The translations under genes were made by a program, and so were the position numbers. Shown here in pieces: positions 8,033 to 16,343 of a stretch of 31,664 bases of DNA. Source of the stretch: Spirochaetales bacterium UBA6872 (GTDB taxonomy: Bacteria > Spirochaetota > Spirochaetia > Sphaerochaetales > Sphaerochaetaceae); NCBI GenBank assembly GCA_002452215.1, contig DKCO01000024.1, positions 1 to 31,664 of the forward strand, written 5' to 3'. Under the pieces are notes generated by a model. The model was not told the origin of the DNA. It did no database searches and saw nothing but the letters and a program-made list of their open reading frames with translations. Position 1 is the first letter of the stretch, and each line of letters starts with the position of its first letter.

Positions 8033-9765
8033 TCCAGATTGATATCAACAAACTGAAATGTTGTTACATCAAATAGCCCACAATCTGTGAGTTTGTATGA
8101 TGGAATTACAGGTAAAGCCATGAAGCATAGCGTCATAAATGGATCTATATCTGGGTTGACATGTAAATCCTCGCTTGCGCTTTTATGCATCTGATCTAGG
8201 CATTTTACGACGTCTTCCATTGCATCGTCTGTCATAAGACCACCGATTTCAAGTCTATGCGATCCTAGTTCCTTTCCGTCCTTGAACATTGTGATTCCAC
8301 CACCCATTGAGATCAGTTTCTCTACAGATAGTGCCATGTCTTTATCGTTGTCACCAATTACTATTATGTTATGTGAGTCATGGGCAATTGATGTGGCAAC
8401 AGCACCGTGTTTCATTTTGTAGCCTCGTATCAGAGCAACGCCTACATTCCCTGTTCCATGGTGCCTTTCGATGACAGCAAGCTTTAGTATGTCTTGGTTT
8501 GGGTCATGTATCCACTCGCCGTTTTCATCTCTCTTTACTGTTGCTTCTCCTTTTCCTGTTACAACACCGCCAGGAATTATATCTATTACTCTTACGTGAT
8601 TCGATTTAAGCTTCAGTGAAAGCGATTTCTCTGAAAAATCCTTCACGTCCATCTTTCCAGATACTCCAATTGGCGTCGCATGGGGGGCTTTTTTCAAGAT
8701 TCTTCCATCTTCCGCTACAAGCGAGCCATTGATGAATACCTTTGTAGGTGTAATCTTTTCAATCGATGAAGAGAGGAAGAAGTCTGCTCTCTTACCTGGC
8801 GCGATTGCTCCTCTATCAGAAAGGTTGTAGCACTCTGATGCATTCAAGCTTGCAATTGTTATTGCTTTTATAGGGTCAAGGCCTGCCTCGATTGCAATGT
8901 TTACAGCATAGTTTATATGTCCCTCGCGGATAATCGATTGAGGTTGTCTGTCATCTGTGCAAAACAGGCATCGTCTGTAGTTATGATCAGTAACCCCTGG
9001 CAAAAGATTGAGAACATTCTTGCATGCTGTTCCTTGCCTTAACAGGACGTACATCCCTTTTCTTATTTTCTCTTGCAGCTCCTCTGGTGTTTCGCATTCA
9101 TGATCTGTTGATATTCCAGCAGCAATATAAGCATCAAGACCAGGGCCGGTGATTGATGGAACATGGCCATCGATCTTCTTTTTCCTTTTGTAAGCGCATT
9201 CAAGTTTATCGAATACATCGCTGTCGCCAGAGATTATCCCTGGATAGTTCATCATCTCTCCAAGTCCAAGTATTCTCTCATCATCGATTGTTGTCTCGAT
9301 TTCCTTTGCATTTAAAATTGCTCCTGAGTGCTCAAATGGCGTTGCAGGAACACATGATGGGAACATATAGAATATAGACAGGGGAGCATCCTTTGCAGAA
9401 GAAAGCATATATTTCATAGCATCAAGCCCAGCTACATTGCATATCTCATGTGGATCTGCGATTACGCTTGTAGTGCCACATGGTACCACAGCGTTTGAAA
9501 ACTCTGATGGTGACAAGTGTGATGATTCTATATGACAATGTCCATCAATGAAGCCTGGAACAAGGTATTTTCCTTTGGCATCTATCTCATCCATCGCTTT
9601 TCTGTCTCCCGAGAATCCTGCTATATATCCATCTTTTATATAGACGTCGGATGAGAATGTGTTTCCATTGTACACATCTACTATTTGTGCATTTTTGATT
9701 ACTAGATCGCAAAGTTCTCTACCCATTGAGGCATTTACTATATCCAATGCTGTCTTTTTGTCCAT
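8029..9765 (-). CDS. ade: Adenine deaminase
   Basis: 578 residues, the length of Bacillus subtilis adenine deaminase. It converts adenine to hypoxanthine and ammonia. Amidohydrolase metal site: GFIDGHCHIESSH (H76, H78); further conserved segments are DPHEICNVAG, GLGEMMNYPG, DGHVPSITG, STDHE and LFCTDDRQP; the C-terminal domain has IAHDSHNIIVIGDND and MGGGI. Ribosome site AGGAGG just upstream of the ATG. Divergent from a purine permease across a 152-base gap, giving a compact purine-salvage pair. No purine riboswitch is visible in that gap. Confidence 0.95.
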   Translation of the reverse strand: MDKKTALDIVNASMGRELCDLVIKNAQIVDVYNGNTFSSDVYIKDGYIAGFSGDRKAMDEIDAKGKYLVPGFIDGHCHIESSHLSPSEFSNAVVPCGTTSVIADPHEICNVAGLDAMKYMLSSAKDAPLSIFYMFPSCVPATPFEHSGAILNAKEIETTIDDERILGLGEMMNYPGIISGDSDVFDKLECAYKRKKKIDGHVPSITGPGLDAYIAAGISTDHECETPEELQEKIRKGMYVLLRQGTACKNVLNLLPGVTDHNYRRCLFCTDDRQPQSIIREGHINYAVNIAIEAGLDPIKAITIASLNASECYNLSDRGAIAPGKRADFFLSSSIEKITPTKVFINGSLVAEDGRILKKAPHATPIGVSGKMDVKDFSEKSLSLKLKSNHVRVIDIIPGGVVTGKGEATVKRDENGEWIHDPNQDILKLAVIERHHGTGNVGVALIRGYKMKHGAVATSIAHDSHNIIVIGDNDKDMALSVEKLISMGGGITMFKDGKELGSHRLEIGGLMTDDAMEDVVKCLDQMHKSASEDLHVNPDIDPFMTLCFMALPVIPSYKLTDCGLFDVTTFQFVDINLD

Positions 9766-9917
9766 TTCATAACCTCCTGTTTTCTAATCTAATTCTATGC
9801 GAGTTTCCGGAAAAATAAATGATCAATTCCAAATTTGGTGCATTTTGTTGCATTTTTCTTCCCACATGTTCGTTTTCCTATGATAAAATGTTCACATCAG
9901 ATTAAGGAGGTGGGTTA
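9766..9917. other. Divergent ade/permease intergenic region
   Basis: Holds a strong AAGGAGG (9904-9910) for the permease and an AGGAGG for ade. It contains the palindrome TTTCCGGAAA (about 9804-9813) and two TGCATTTT copies one helical turn apart (about 9838 and 9848). A TATGAT at 9879-9884 could be the permease -10, but no good -35 is seen. Nothing resembling a purine riboswitch core was found. Confidence 0.35.
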
Positions 9918-11249
9918 ATGGAACTTGTTTCTTTCAAGAAATCCGCTTTAGAAAAAAAGGGTACAAATATTCGTACTGAGATTATGGCAGGTGTTACAAC
10001 CTTCCTCGCAATGGCTTATATTCTAGCTGTAAACCCAGGCATTCTGGAAGCAGCAGGAATGGATGCAGGTTCTGTTTTCACAGCAACAGCTCTATCTTCT
10101 GCAATAGCCACGCTTATTATGGGAATCGTTGCAAACCTTCCTTTCGCACTAGCTCCAGGCATGGGCTTGAATGCTTTCCTAGCATACACAGTTGTTCTTG
10201 GAATGGGATATTCATGGCAGTGGGCTTTGACAGCTGTTTTCATTGAGGGAATTATCTTTATCTTGCTTACTTTCTTCAATGTTAGAGAAGCAATCGTCAA
10301 CTCAATTCCTTCCAACCTCAAAAAAGCAATTTCTGTTGGTATTGGTATGTTCATCGCATTTATCGGTATGCAAAATGCCGGCATCGTCATCGGTGGTGCA
10401 ACACTTGTCGAGCTTGGAAATATAATGGTTCCTGGTCCTGCAATGTGTGCAATGATTGGACTTATCATCACATCTGTTCTTGTTGCTTTCAATCTTAAGG
10501 GCGCTCTCTTAATTGGTATCGTTGTAACAACAATAATCGGAATTCCAATGCATGTTACAACATATGCGGGCGGCTCTTATTTGCCACCATCATTGGCTCC
10601 AACATTTTGCAAGTTCGCATTTGCAGAGTTGACTGGTCCAGCAATCATTGACTTCATCGTTGTTATGTTCACATTCCTCTTTGTTGATATGTTTGATACA
10701 GTAGGAACTCTTATCGGATGTGCAACAAAGGCTGATATGGTCAGAGCTGATGGAACAATCCCTAATTGTAAGGAAGCATTGTTCGCTGACGCTGTTGGTA
10801 CAACAGTAGGCGCTATGCTTGGAACATCGACAGTCACAACATTCGTCGAGTCTTCAACTGGTGTTGTCGAGGGTGGAAGAACTGGTGTTACAGCAATTGT
10901 TACAGCTTGTCTCTTTATCCTTTCTTTGTTCTTGGCTCCTCTATTCCTTTCAATTCCACAAGCAGCAACAGCTCCAGCTTTGATCCTTGTTGGTTTCTAT
11001 ATGATGAGCCCTGTAAAGGAGATTTCTTGGGATGATGCATCAGAAGGAATCCCAGCATTCCTTTGCATTATAATGATGGTTGTTTGTTACTCAATCTCTG
11101 ATGGTATCATGTTCGGTATTATCACATACGCTATCATTAAGCTTTGCAAGAAAGACTTCAAGGCTCTTACACTACCTACAATTGTCGTTGCTTTGTTGTT
11201 TGTAGCTAAGCTCATCATCGACGCAATTCCTGTTTGGACAGCAGCTTAA
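9918..11249 (+). CDS. NCS2 (AzgA-type) adenine/guanine/hypoxanthine permease
   Basis: 443-residue inner-membrane purine:cation symporter of the AzgA/PbuG subgroup, with about 12-14 hydrophobic segments. Signature stretches: NIRTEIMAGVTTFLAMAYI at the N-terminus, LPFALAPGMGLNAFLAY, FTFLFVDMFDTVGTLIG, and the substrate-site region LGTSTVTTFVESSTGVVEGGRTG. Start fixed by AAGGAGG seven bases upstream of ATG 9918. Divergent from adenine deaminase and followed by a terminator, so it is probably a single transcript supplying adenine or hypoxanthine for ade-linked salvage. Confidence 0.93.
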   Translation: MELVSFKKSALEKKGTNIRTEIMAGVTTFLAMAYILAVNPGILEAAGMDAGSVFTATALSSAIATLIMGIVANLPFALAPGMGLNAFLAYTVVLGMGYSWQWALTAVFIEGIIFILLTFFNVREAIVNSIPSNLKKAISVGIGMFIAFIGMQNAGIVIGGATLVELGNIMVPGPAMCAMIGLIITSVLVAFNLKGALLIGIVVTTIIGIPMHVTTYAGGSYLPPSLAPTFCKFAFAELTGPAIIDFIVVMFTFLFVDMFDTVGTLIGCATKADMVRADGTIPNCKEALFADAVGTTVGAMLGTSTVTTFVESSTGVVEGGRTGVTAIVTACLFILSLFLAPLFLSIPQAATAPALILVGFYMMSPVKEISWDDASEGIPAFLCIIMMVVCYSISDGIMFGIITYAIIKLCKKDFKALTLPTIVVALLFVAKLIIDAIPVWTAA

Positions 11250-11271
11250 GCTCTAATGATGAATAATCTAA

Positions 11272-11298
11272 AGCCAGGCTTTCGGGTCTGGCTCTTTT
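11272..11298 (+). terminator. Intrinsic terminator after purine permease
   Basis: 8-bp stem with one G-U pair, AGCCAGGC (11272-11279) with GTCTGGCT (11286-11293), loop TTTCGG, then CTTTT. It sits 22 bases after the permease stop. Confidence 0.8.
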
Positions 11299-11321
11299 AA
11301 TATAAGTTAGGAGAGTTTCCA

Positions 11322-12509
11322 ATGGTAGCAAGAGAACAAGAGCTAATTGATTTTACTAAAGCTGTTTTAAGAATCCCAAGCCCCTCGGGCAAAGAGGGGG
11401 ATGTTGCTCGTTTCTTGCAACACAAAATGCAAGAGCTTGGCTTTGATGATGTTATCATAGATAAATATGGCAATGTGATTGGCATAATTAATGGTGAAAG
11501 AGAAGGCAAAACAATATTGCTTGATGGCCACATAGACAATGTCGATGTGATAGATATCGACATGTGGAAACATGATCCATGGGGTGCCGAGGAAGTAGAT
11601 GGGAAGATCTACGCACGAGGTGCATCTGATATGAAAGCATCTGTTTGCGCTATGGTTATGGGAGCATATTATTTTGCAATGGACACGAAAAGGAAGTTTG
11701 CTGGAAGGGTATGTGTCTCATGTACAGTGCATGAAGAATGTTTTGAAGGCATCTCTTCGAGATCGGTATCAGCCACTATAAAGCCCGATTTTGTAATAGA
11801 AGGGGAAGCAACTTCATCTACTGTAAAGATTGGTCAGAGAGGAAGAGCTGAAGTAGTAGTGGAGACAGAGGGCATAAGTTGCCATTCATCGAATCCTGAG
11901 AAAGGCGTAAATGCTGTCTATTCAATGATGGATGTAATACATGAGATCAGAAAAATCGTTCCTTCTGAGCACCCAATACTGGGAAAAGGAATATTTGAGC
12001 TTACTGACATAATATCGTATCCATATCCTGGTGCATCTGTTGTTCCTTCTCTTTGCAAGGCAACATTCGACAGACGTACTCTTGTGGGAGAAACAGAAGA
12101 GATTATTCTAGCTCAAATCGAAGATGCAATAAGAAGAGCACAAGAGAAAGAGCCGAGAATAAAAGCAAAGTGCTATGTTGCGATAGGCAAAGCAAAATGT
12201 TGGACAGGAGAGGTAATAGAAGCAAAGAAATTCTATCCAGCTTGGCTTGTTGATAAGGATTCAGAAGAAGTTAAGAAAGCTATTGAAGGATTGGAAAAAG
12301 CAGGTATAGAGACCAAAATATCGCACTTTTCTTTTTGCACTAATGCTAGCCATTTTTGTGGAGAGGCTGGGATTCCTACCATTGGATATGGTCCATCTCT
12401 GGAATCTCTTGCACATGTTCGAGATGAGTACATTGAGATATCGGAGCTAACAAAAGCTTGCAAAGGCTTTGAAGCAATATTGAAAGAGTTGTTGTTGAAA
12501 GAGGAATGA
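11322..12509 (+). CDS. ygeY: M20 metallohydrolase, YgeY-like
   Basis: 395-residue cytoplasmic di-zinc hydrolase of the M20 family, closest by motif to YgeY. Metal ligands are in LLDGHIDNVD (H70), GASDMKAS (D103) and VHEECFEG (E138/E139). The YgeY-like landmarks are GQRGRAEVVVETEGISCHSS, DRRTLVGET, CWTGEV and FYPAWLVDKD. In Escherichia coli ygeY belongs to a purine/hydantoin catabolic cluster linked to selenium enzymes. Here it lies just after a purine permease, which fits cleavage of an amide formed during purine or carbamoyl-compound breakdown. Ribosome site AGGAG about ten bases before ATG 11322. Exact substrate not known. Confidence 0.85.
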   Translation: MVAREQELIDFTKAVLRIPSPSGKEGDVARFLQHKMQELGFDDVIIDKYGNVIGIINGEREGKTILLDGHIDNVDVIDIDMWKHDPWGAEEVDGKIYARGASDMKASVCAMVMGAYYFAMDTKRKFAGRVCVSCTVHEECFEGISSRSVSATIKPDFVIEGEATSSTVKIGQRGRAEVVVETEGISCHSSNPEKGVNAVYSMMDVIHEIRKIVPSEHPILGKGIFELTDIISYPYPGASVVPSLCKATFDRRTLVGETEEIILAQIEDAIRRAQEKEPRIKAKCYVAIGKAKCWTGEVIEAKKFYPAWLVDKDSEEVKKAIEGLEKAGIETKISHFSFCTNASHFCGEAGIPTIGYGPSLESLAHVRDEYIEISELTKACKGFEAILKELLLKEE

Positions 12510-12579
12510 CAGATATCTTCTTAGCATTCACTAAGCTGTAAAATATTTGCAGAAAGTTTCTTCTATGCCGAAGTCGTAA

Positions 12580-12816
12580 CCTGGCTCATCTATTGCTTTG
12601 ATAACTGGCGATCTTATTGAGTTGGATGTTGAAGAACGAAAACTCAATATAGTTGGAATAAAAGGTCAGAAGATGTCCGAAGATGAAATCTCGAAAGTGC
12701 TTTCGGAAAGAAAAGAAAAATGGATTGCACCTAAGCCAAGGTACTCCAAAGGGGTTCTTAGACTCTTCAGAGAGCATGCAGCAAGTCCAATGGAAGGAGC
12801 ATATCTCAAGTATTGA
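12580..12816 (+). pseudogene. Remnant of IlvD/Edd-family dehydratase C-terminus
   Basis: About 78 codons read like the last part of a dihydroxy-acid dehydratase: PGSSIALITGDLIELDVEER corresponds to the family's GGPIAL..GDxIEID segment, and RKEKWIAPKPRYSKGVLRLF to its WxPPEPxYTxGxL ending. The frame is blocked upstream by a TAA at 12577-12579, there is no ribosome site, and only a TTG could start it (12598). The preceding 70 bases show no clear coding match. Best explained as the 3' stub left after deletion of a much longer gene. Confident it is a fragment; the exact family member is uncertain. Confidence 0.7.
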
Positions 12817-12818
12817 AC

Positions 12819-12852
12819 ACAACGGCCTTCTCCTTTGGCAGAAGGCCTTGTT
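12819..12852. terminator. Terminator hairpin between dehydratase stub and WYL-like regulator
   Basis: GGCCTTCT (12824-12831) pairs perfectly with AGAAGGCC (12840-12847), extended by ACAA/TTGT past a one-base bulge. U-rich on the plus side (TTGTTT), weakly so on the minus side. It lies just beyond the 3' end of the minus-strand regulator, so it may serve both directions. Confidence 0.65.
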
Positions 12853-12863
12853 TCGATGAAGTT

Positions 12864-13829
12864 CTACTTGTATTGCTTAAGGATGCCCTCAAGGTTATGG
12901 ATGAATCGCTTCCTATAGCTTTCTGGGCCAAGTATTGTGACAGATGTGCCGCATTGGATAATCCTAAGCATAAGCTCAATAGAATTCTCGACATCAAAGT
13001 GGCAAATCAAGGCTCCTTTGTCATTTCTCTCGAATGTCGGCTTTCCATGGACAAGAGTCGAAAAAGAGTTCAATGCGCTTTTTTCTTGTATTAAAAGAGT
13101 CAGTGGAACCATATCGATTACATCCATATCGTCTTTCTTGTCTTGCTTTGTAAAAGGCTTTAAGTTGTCAGGAATAGTATATGTCTCATCAAGCATCCGT
13201 GCTTCTGTGATATTTGCGATATCGAGTGTGATTATGTCCTTTGTATGTCTTAGTCTTCCTGTGACAGTCATTGGCTTTCTGCCATCAGCTTCATCCTTGA
13301 ACCCGATGAAGTATGGTGCAATCTCGATCTCTTCCTTATCTGGCAATGTTGTCGAAATGCGAGCTATGCGACCAGAAACCCAGCAATCGATCAAGACTTC
13401 CATTATTTCATTGTATTTTCCGCTTATGGCCCTGTTGCTTATCAACTTGGAGTCTATAGAATCTGCAAGAGCAAGTACATTTTCTGAGATTTTCGGAGCA
13501 TAGGAACGCATATTCATCGCGATTTTTCTTAAGCCGGATGCAAGGTGAGGATTTTGCATTTCGCTAGATGCAGCAAGAGCCTCTGCACTCATATTGAAAG
13601 CAAGGCTTTCGTATATTGAAAGTTCCAAAGGTGTGCTGTCTTCTTCCTTTTCTTTGATTTTTATGAGGTTATTGTCTTCGTAAATATCGATATGCTTCGA
13701 TAGATCTTCGACATATCTTGAAATTGTTGATCTGTGTACACCTAATCGACGTGCGATTTCAGCCCTTCTCAAGCCTTCCGGATGTGAACGCAACAACAGC
13801 TCCAGTTGCGCAACCCTCTCTCCTTTCAT
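12864..13829 (-). CDS. HTH transcriptional regulator, WYL-like (DeoR-type N-terminus)
   Basis: 321 residues from the ATG at 13829. That start has GAGGAG six bases away; an in-frame ATG at 13898 lacks one and would run through the promoter. Residues about 1-55 form a winged HTH: RVAQLELLLRSHPEGLRRAE then IARRLGVHRSTISRYVEDL. The remainder resembles a WYL-type ligand-binding region, with a central stretch (residues about 135-210, KYNEIMEVLIDCWVSGRIAR and IAPYFIGFKDEADGRKP) and a C-terminal end GPESYRKRFIHNLEGILKQY typical of WYL C-terminal extensions. Divergent from the AraC regulator. A TGCAA inverted repeat overlaps its own -35, suggesting autoregulation. Targets unknown. Confidence 0.8.
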   Translation of the reverse strand: MKGERVAQLELLLRSHPEGLRRAEIARRLGVHRSTISRYVEDLSKHIDIYEDNNLIKIKEKEEDSTPLELSIYESLAFNMSAEALAASSEMQNPHLASGLRKIAMNMRSYAPKISENVLALADSIDSKLISNRAISGKYNEIMEVLIDCWVSGRIARISTTLPDKEEIEIAPYFIGFKDEADGRKPMTVTGRLRHTKDIITLDIANITEARMLDETYTIPDNLKPFTKQDKKDDMDVIDMVPLTLLIQEKSALNSFSTLVHGKPTFERNDKGALICHFDVENSIELMLRIIQCGTSVTILGPESYRKRFIHNLEGILKQYK

Positions 13830-13848
13830 TTTTGTCTCCTCGTAAAAA

Positions 13849-13886
13849 AGTATAACATAGAAAACCATGTGTGCAACTTTTTGCAA
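13849..13886 (-). promoter_or_regulatory. Promoter and possible operator of the WYL-like regulator
   Basis: Minus strand: TTGCAC (13871-13876), a 16-nt spacer and TATACT (13849-13854). An inverted repeat TGCAA-N4-TTGCA (13872-13885) overlaps the -35 box, a place where a repressor would block transcription. Confidence 0.5.
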
Positions 13887-13972
13887 CAAAGAGAGCAATT
13901 TAAGCTTAAAAATGTTGTTTTTCCTTGAAAATGTTTGCTCTCTTGCTAGAATTTCAATATGGAGAGGGAAAA

Positions 13973-16207
13973 ATGAAACATTTTTCTAGGATGAACATAA
14001 GGAATGTCTTTGCTCTTTCCTTTTCATATTTTGTTGCTCTCCCTATGCTTGCTGTTTTCGCAATTGGCTCTATTTTTGTTTTGAGAAATGCAAAGGCTGA
14101 TGCTATTGATAAAATAAAGACATTCCACAGCTCTTTGATTTCACAATTGGAGCTGGAGGAGAAAAGCGTCAGTGCAAGGCTATCTCATCTGATGTATGCA
14201 AATAATGGTTCGATTCTATCGCTTTCTTGCTCCGCTGATACTGACGATGCCACAATCAAATATGAGGCTGTTGAGAAGCTTTCATCTGCTATGGATTATT
14301 CGCTACCTCCTACATCAGAGATACTCTCAGCGCGATTTTGCTTTTTTTCTGGGCGCTTTGTCGAATACAAGAGTTCATTGAATATGGAAATTTCGGATGA
14401 ATTCAAGAAATTGCTTTCAGATGACATTGGCAATGTACATACAATGGCTTTCAATGCTGGTTCCTATCCTTCCTTGTATGTAGGTACGACCGATGGCAAC
14501 TTGATTTGGATTGCAGGGATTGCCCCAGGGGCTTTTCTCGATCGAAGCAGAAGCATTGAGTATGTGTTTCTTTATCAAATATCGAGTGTATACAGAACCC
14601 TCCAGAGCTACGATACAGCATATGCCTTGAAAAGAAACTCGATAGGATACACGGCTATACTATCAAAGGCTGGAGATATTCTTTCTTCTGCTAGAATGGA
14701 TAGAGCTGATTTGGATCAATATCTTAATGGAAAAAGAAAGAAAGGCTATAGCTATATAACTACAGAATTTGACAGTTACAAGATTCTAACGATTGTCAAA
14801 AACATCGATTTATTTGAAAGTGGTTGGTATTTCTTGCAAGTTTTATTGGTTATCATCCTTATTGTTTTTGCTTCTTTCATAGTCTTCTTAAGAATATTGC
14901 TAAAGAATGTCATTTATCCTGTGAATGATGTTTCGAAGGCCTTGAAATCTGTTGAGAGTGGCAATCTATCTATGCATATTGAGCCATCTGGTGTGGAAGA
15001 AGTCCGGAATGCAATCCATTCATTCAATGCTATGTGCCGCAGATTGAAAGCCCTTGTAAGTGATTATGAAGAGAAAATCTCGGAACAAGCAAATTCTCCC
15101 GATAGGTTGTTTTGCTCATATGTGCAAGGTAAGATCACAGATGGCGAACTGGCCATTTTCGAAAAGACACAGTTGTCTGAAATGCACAGGTTGATTTTGC
15201 TCAGAGCAATGGATAGAAATTGGACATCGATGTTGTCTTTGGCCAATGATCTTGATACAGATATGGAGTTTTCCTCAAAATGCATCATGGCTCCATACAA
15301 AAAGAACAGCTGGATAATACTATACAAAGAGGATGCAGGTGGCGCTCCAATGGCTTTGACAGAGCGTATTTTGGAGACATTTCGACGAATAACACAAACA
15401 AAAGCCACTATTGTTATCTCGAAGGCCGTCCGCTCTATTTCAGATACAAACAATGAATTGAAGTACTTGAAGATGTCAGAAGAGATTTTGCCAATAGTCG
15501 CATGGGATACAATACATGAGCTATCGAATCTTGAGCAATATTTGGAACCAGTAGTAGAAAATCAAGTCAACTATGCATTGCTAGCAAAGGCTATATTAAA
15601 GGGTGATGTAAAGAAGATCAATGAAGAGAAAGAGAGAATCTTCGTCGAATTCATGAATAGCAACATGGATAATTCGAAAAAAATCGTGATGTCTTTGATC
15701 CTCAGTTTCTTCACTCTTATCGATAATGAGGCAGTTGGCGAGATTGGGATTTTAGGTTTTCATCAGGATTATGTTTCTATAGTAGACTCATTGGAGGATG
15801 TAAAGTCGCTCATGTTGTTTACTACTACTTTTATATCACAAGCTGAGAAGAGTGTTAGATCCAAGCTGAATGAAGCAGATTTTTCCCCTGTCGAAAAAGC
15901 GAAGAGATTTATTGGAAGCAACTACCAGAAGGTTAGCATTTCCTTGTCCTCAGTTGCAGAATATGTTGGACTAAATGAGCGTTATCTTTCAACTTTATTC
16001 TCAAGAGAGGAGGGAGAGACATTTATAAGCTATTTGACGACACTCAGAATGCAGAAAGCGAAAGAGCTCTTGAAAGGGACAGCTTTCAAGGTTTATGAAG
16101 TTGCCCAAATGTGTGGCTACCAGAATTCTGAGCACTTCAACAAGACATTCAAAAAGCTATATGGTGTTTCTCCTACAGAGTATAGGAAAATGAATAATAG
16201 ACAGTAA
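13973..16207 (+). CDS. Membrane-anchored AraC-family regulator with extracytoplasmic sensor and HAMP
   Basis: 744 residues from ATG 13973 (GGAGAGGGA upstream; in-frame ATG 13925 has no ribosome site). Order: membrane segment about 13-37; extracytoplasmic sensor about 40-283; second membrane segment about 286-309; HAMP linker about 310-365 (NVIYPVNDVSKALKSVESGN); a middle region of unclear fold; and a C-terminal AraC double HTH (about 645-744) with VAEYVGLNERYLSTLFSREE and VAQMCGYQNSEHFNKTFKKL. This is the YesS-like design in which an outside sugar signal is passed to a DNA-binding domain. It lies directly upstream of a sugar ABC transporter and beta-galactosidase, which it most likely activates. 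A 13-base direct repeat before the next gene is a candidate binding site. Confidence 0.9.
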   Translation: MKHFSRMNIRNVFALSFSYFVALPMLAVFAIGSIFVLRNAKADAIDKIKTFHSSLISQLELEEKSVSARLSHLMYANNGSILSLSCSADTDDATIKYEAVEKLSSAMDYSLPPTSEILSARFCFFSGRFVEYKSSLNMEISDEFKKLLSDDIGNVHTMAFNAGSYPSLYVGTTDGNLIWIAGIAPGAFLDRSRSIEYVFLYQISSVYRTLQSYDTAYALKRNSIGYTAILSKAGDILSSARMDRADLDQYLNGKRKKGYSYITTEFDSYKILTIVKNIDLFESGWYFLQVLLVIILIVFASFIVFLRILLKNVIYPVNDVSKALKSVESGNLSMHIEPSGVEEVRNAIHSFNAMCRRLKALVSDYEEKISEQANSPDRLFCSYVQGKITDGELAIFEKTQLSEMHRLILLRAMDRNWTSMLSLANDLDTDMEFSSKCIMAPYKKNSWIILYKEDAGGAPMALTERILETFRRITQTKATIVISKAVRSISDTNNELKYLKMSEEILPIVAWDTIHELSNLEQYLEPVVENQVNYALLAKAILKGDVKKINEEKERIFVEFMNSNMDNSKKIVMSLILSFFTLIDNEAVGEIGILGFHQDYVSIVDSLEDVKSLMLFTTTFISQAEKSVRSKLNEADFSPVEKAKRFIGSNYQKVSISLSSVAEYVGLNERYLSTLFSREEGETFISYLTTLRMQKAKELLKGTAFKVYEVAQMCGYQNSEHFNKTFKKLYGVSPTEYRKMNNRQ

Positions 16208-16245
16208 AAGTGACATAAAAACAGGCTTTATTTCCCCTATTAAAT

Positions 16246-16301
16246 GAAAAAAACACAGTTTTTTTGAAGAATTGACTGTAGTTCGATAGAAAAAAACACA
16301 G
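16246..16301 (+). repeat. 13-bp direct repeat, candidate AraC-type operator
   Basis: GAAAAAAACACAG occurs at 16246-16258 and again at 16289-16301, 43 bases apart, about four helical turns. The second copy overlaps the -35 position for a TAGATA -10 box at 16309-16314, as in promoters activated by AraC-class proteins. Confidence 0.55.
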
Positions 16302-16314
16302 CAAGAATTAGATA
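16286..16314 (+). promoter_or_regulatory. Predicted activator-dependent promoter of the sugar ABC operon
   Basis: -10 TAGATA (16309-16314). The expected -35 position (16286-16291, ATAGAA) is poor and is covered by the second operator-like repeat. The start would be near 16321, about 22 bases before the binding-protein ATG. A TTGACT at 16272-16277 has no -10 at normal spacing. Confidence 0.4.
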
Positions 16315-16343
16315 TGACCAAAACAATCAAGGAGGTTTTGATT

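Noticed and set aside
9766..9917. Purine riboswitch between ade and the permease.
   Set aside because: No match to the conserved core sequences or the three-stem arrangement on either strand.
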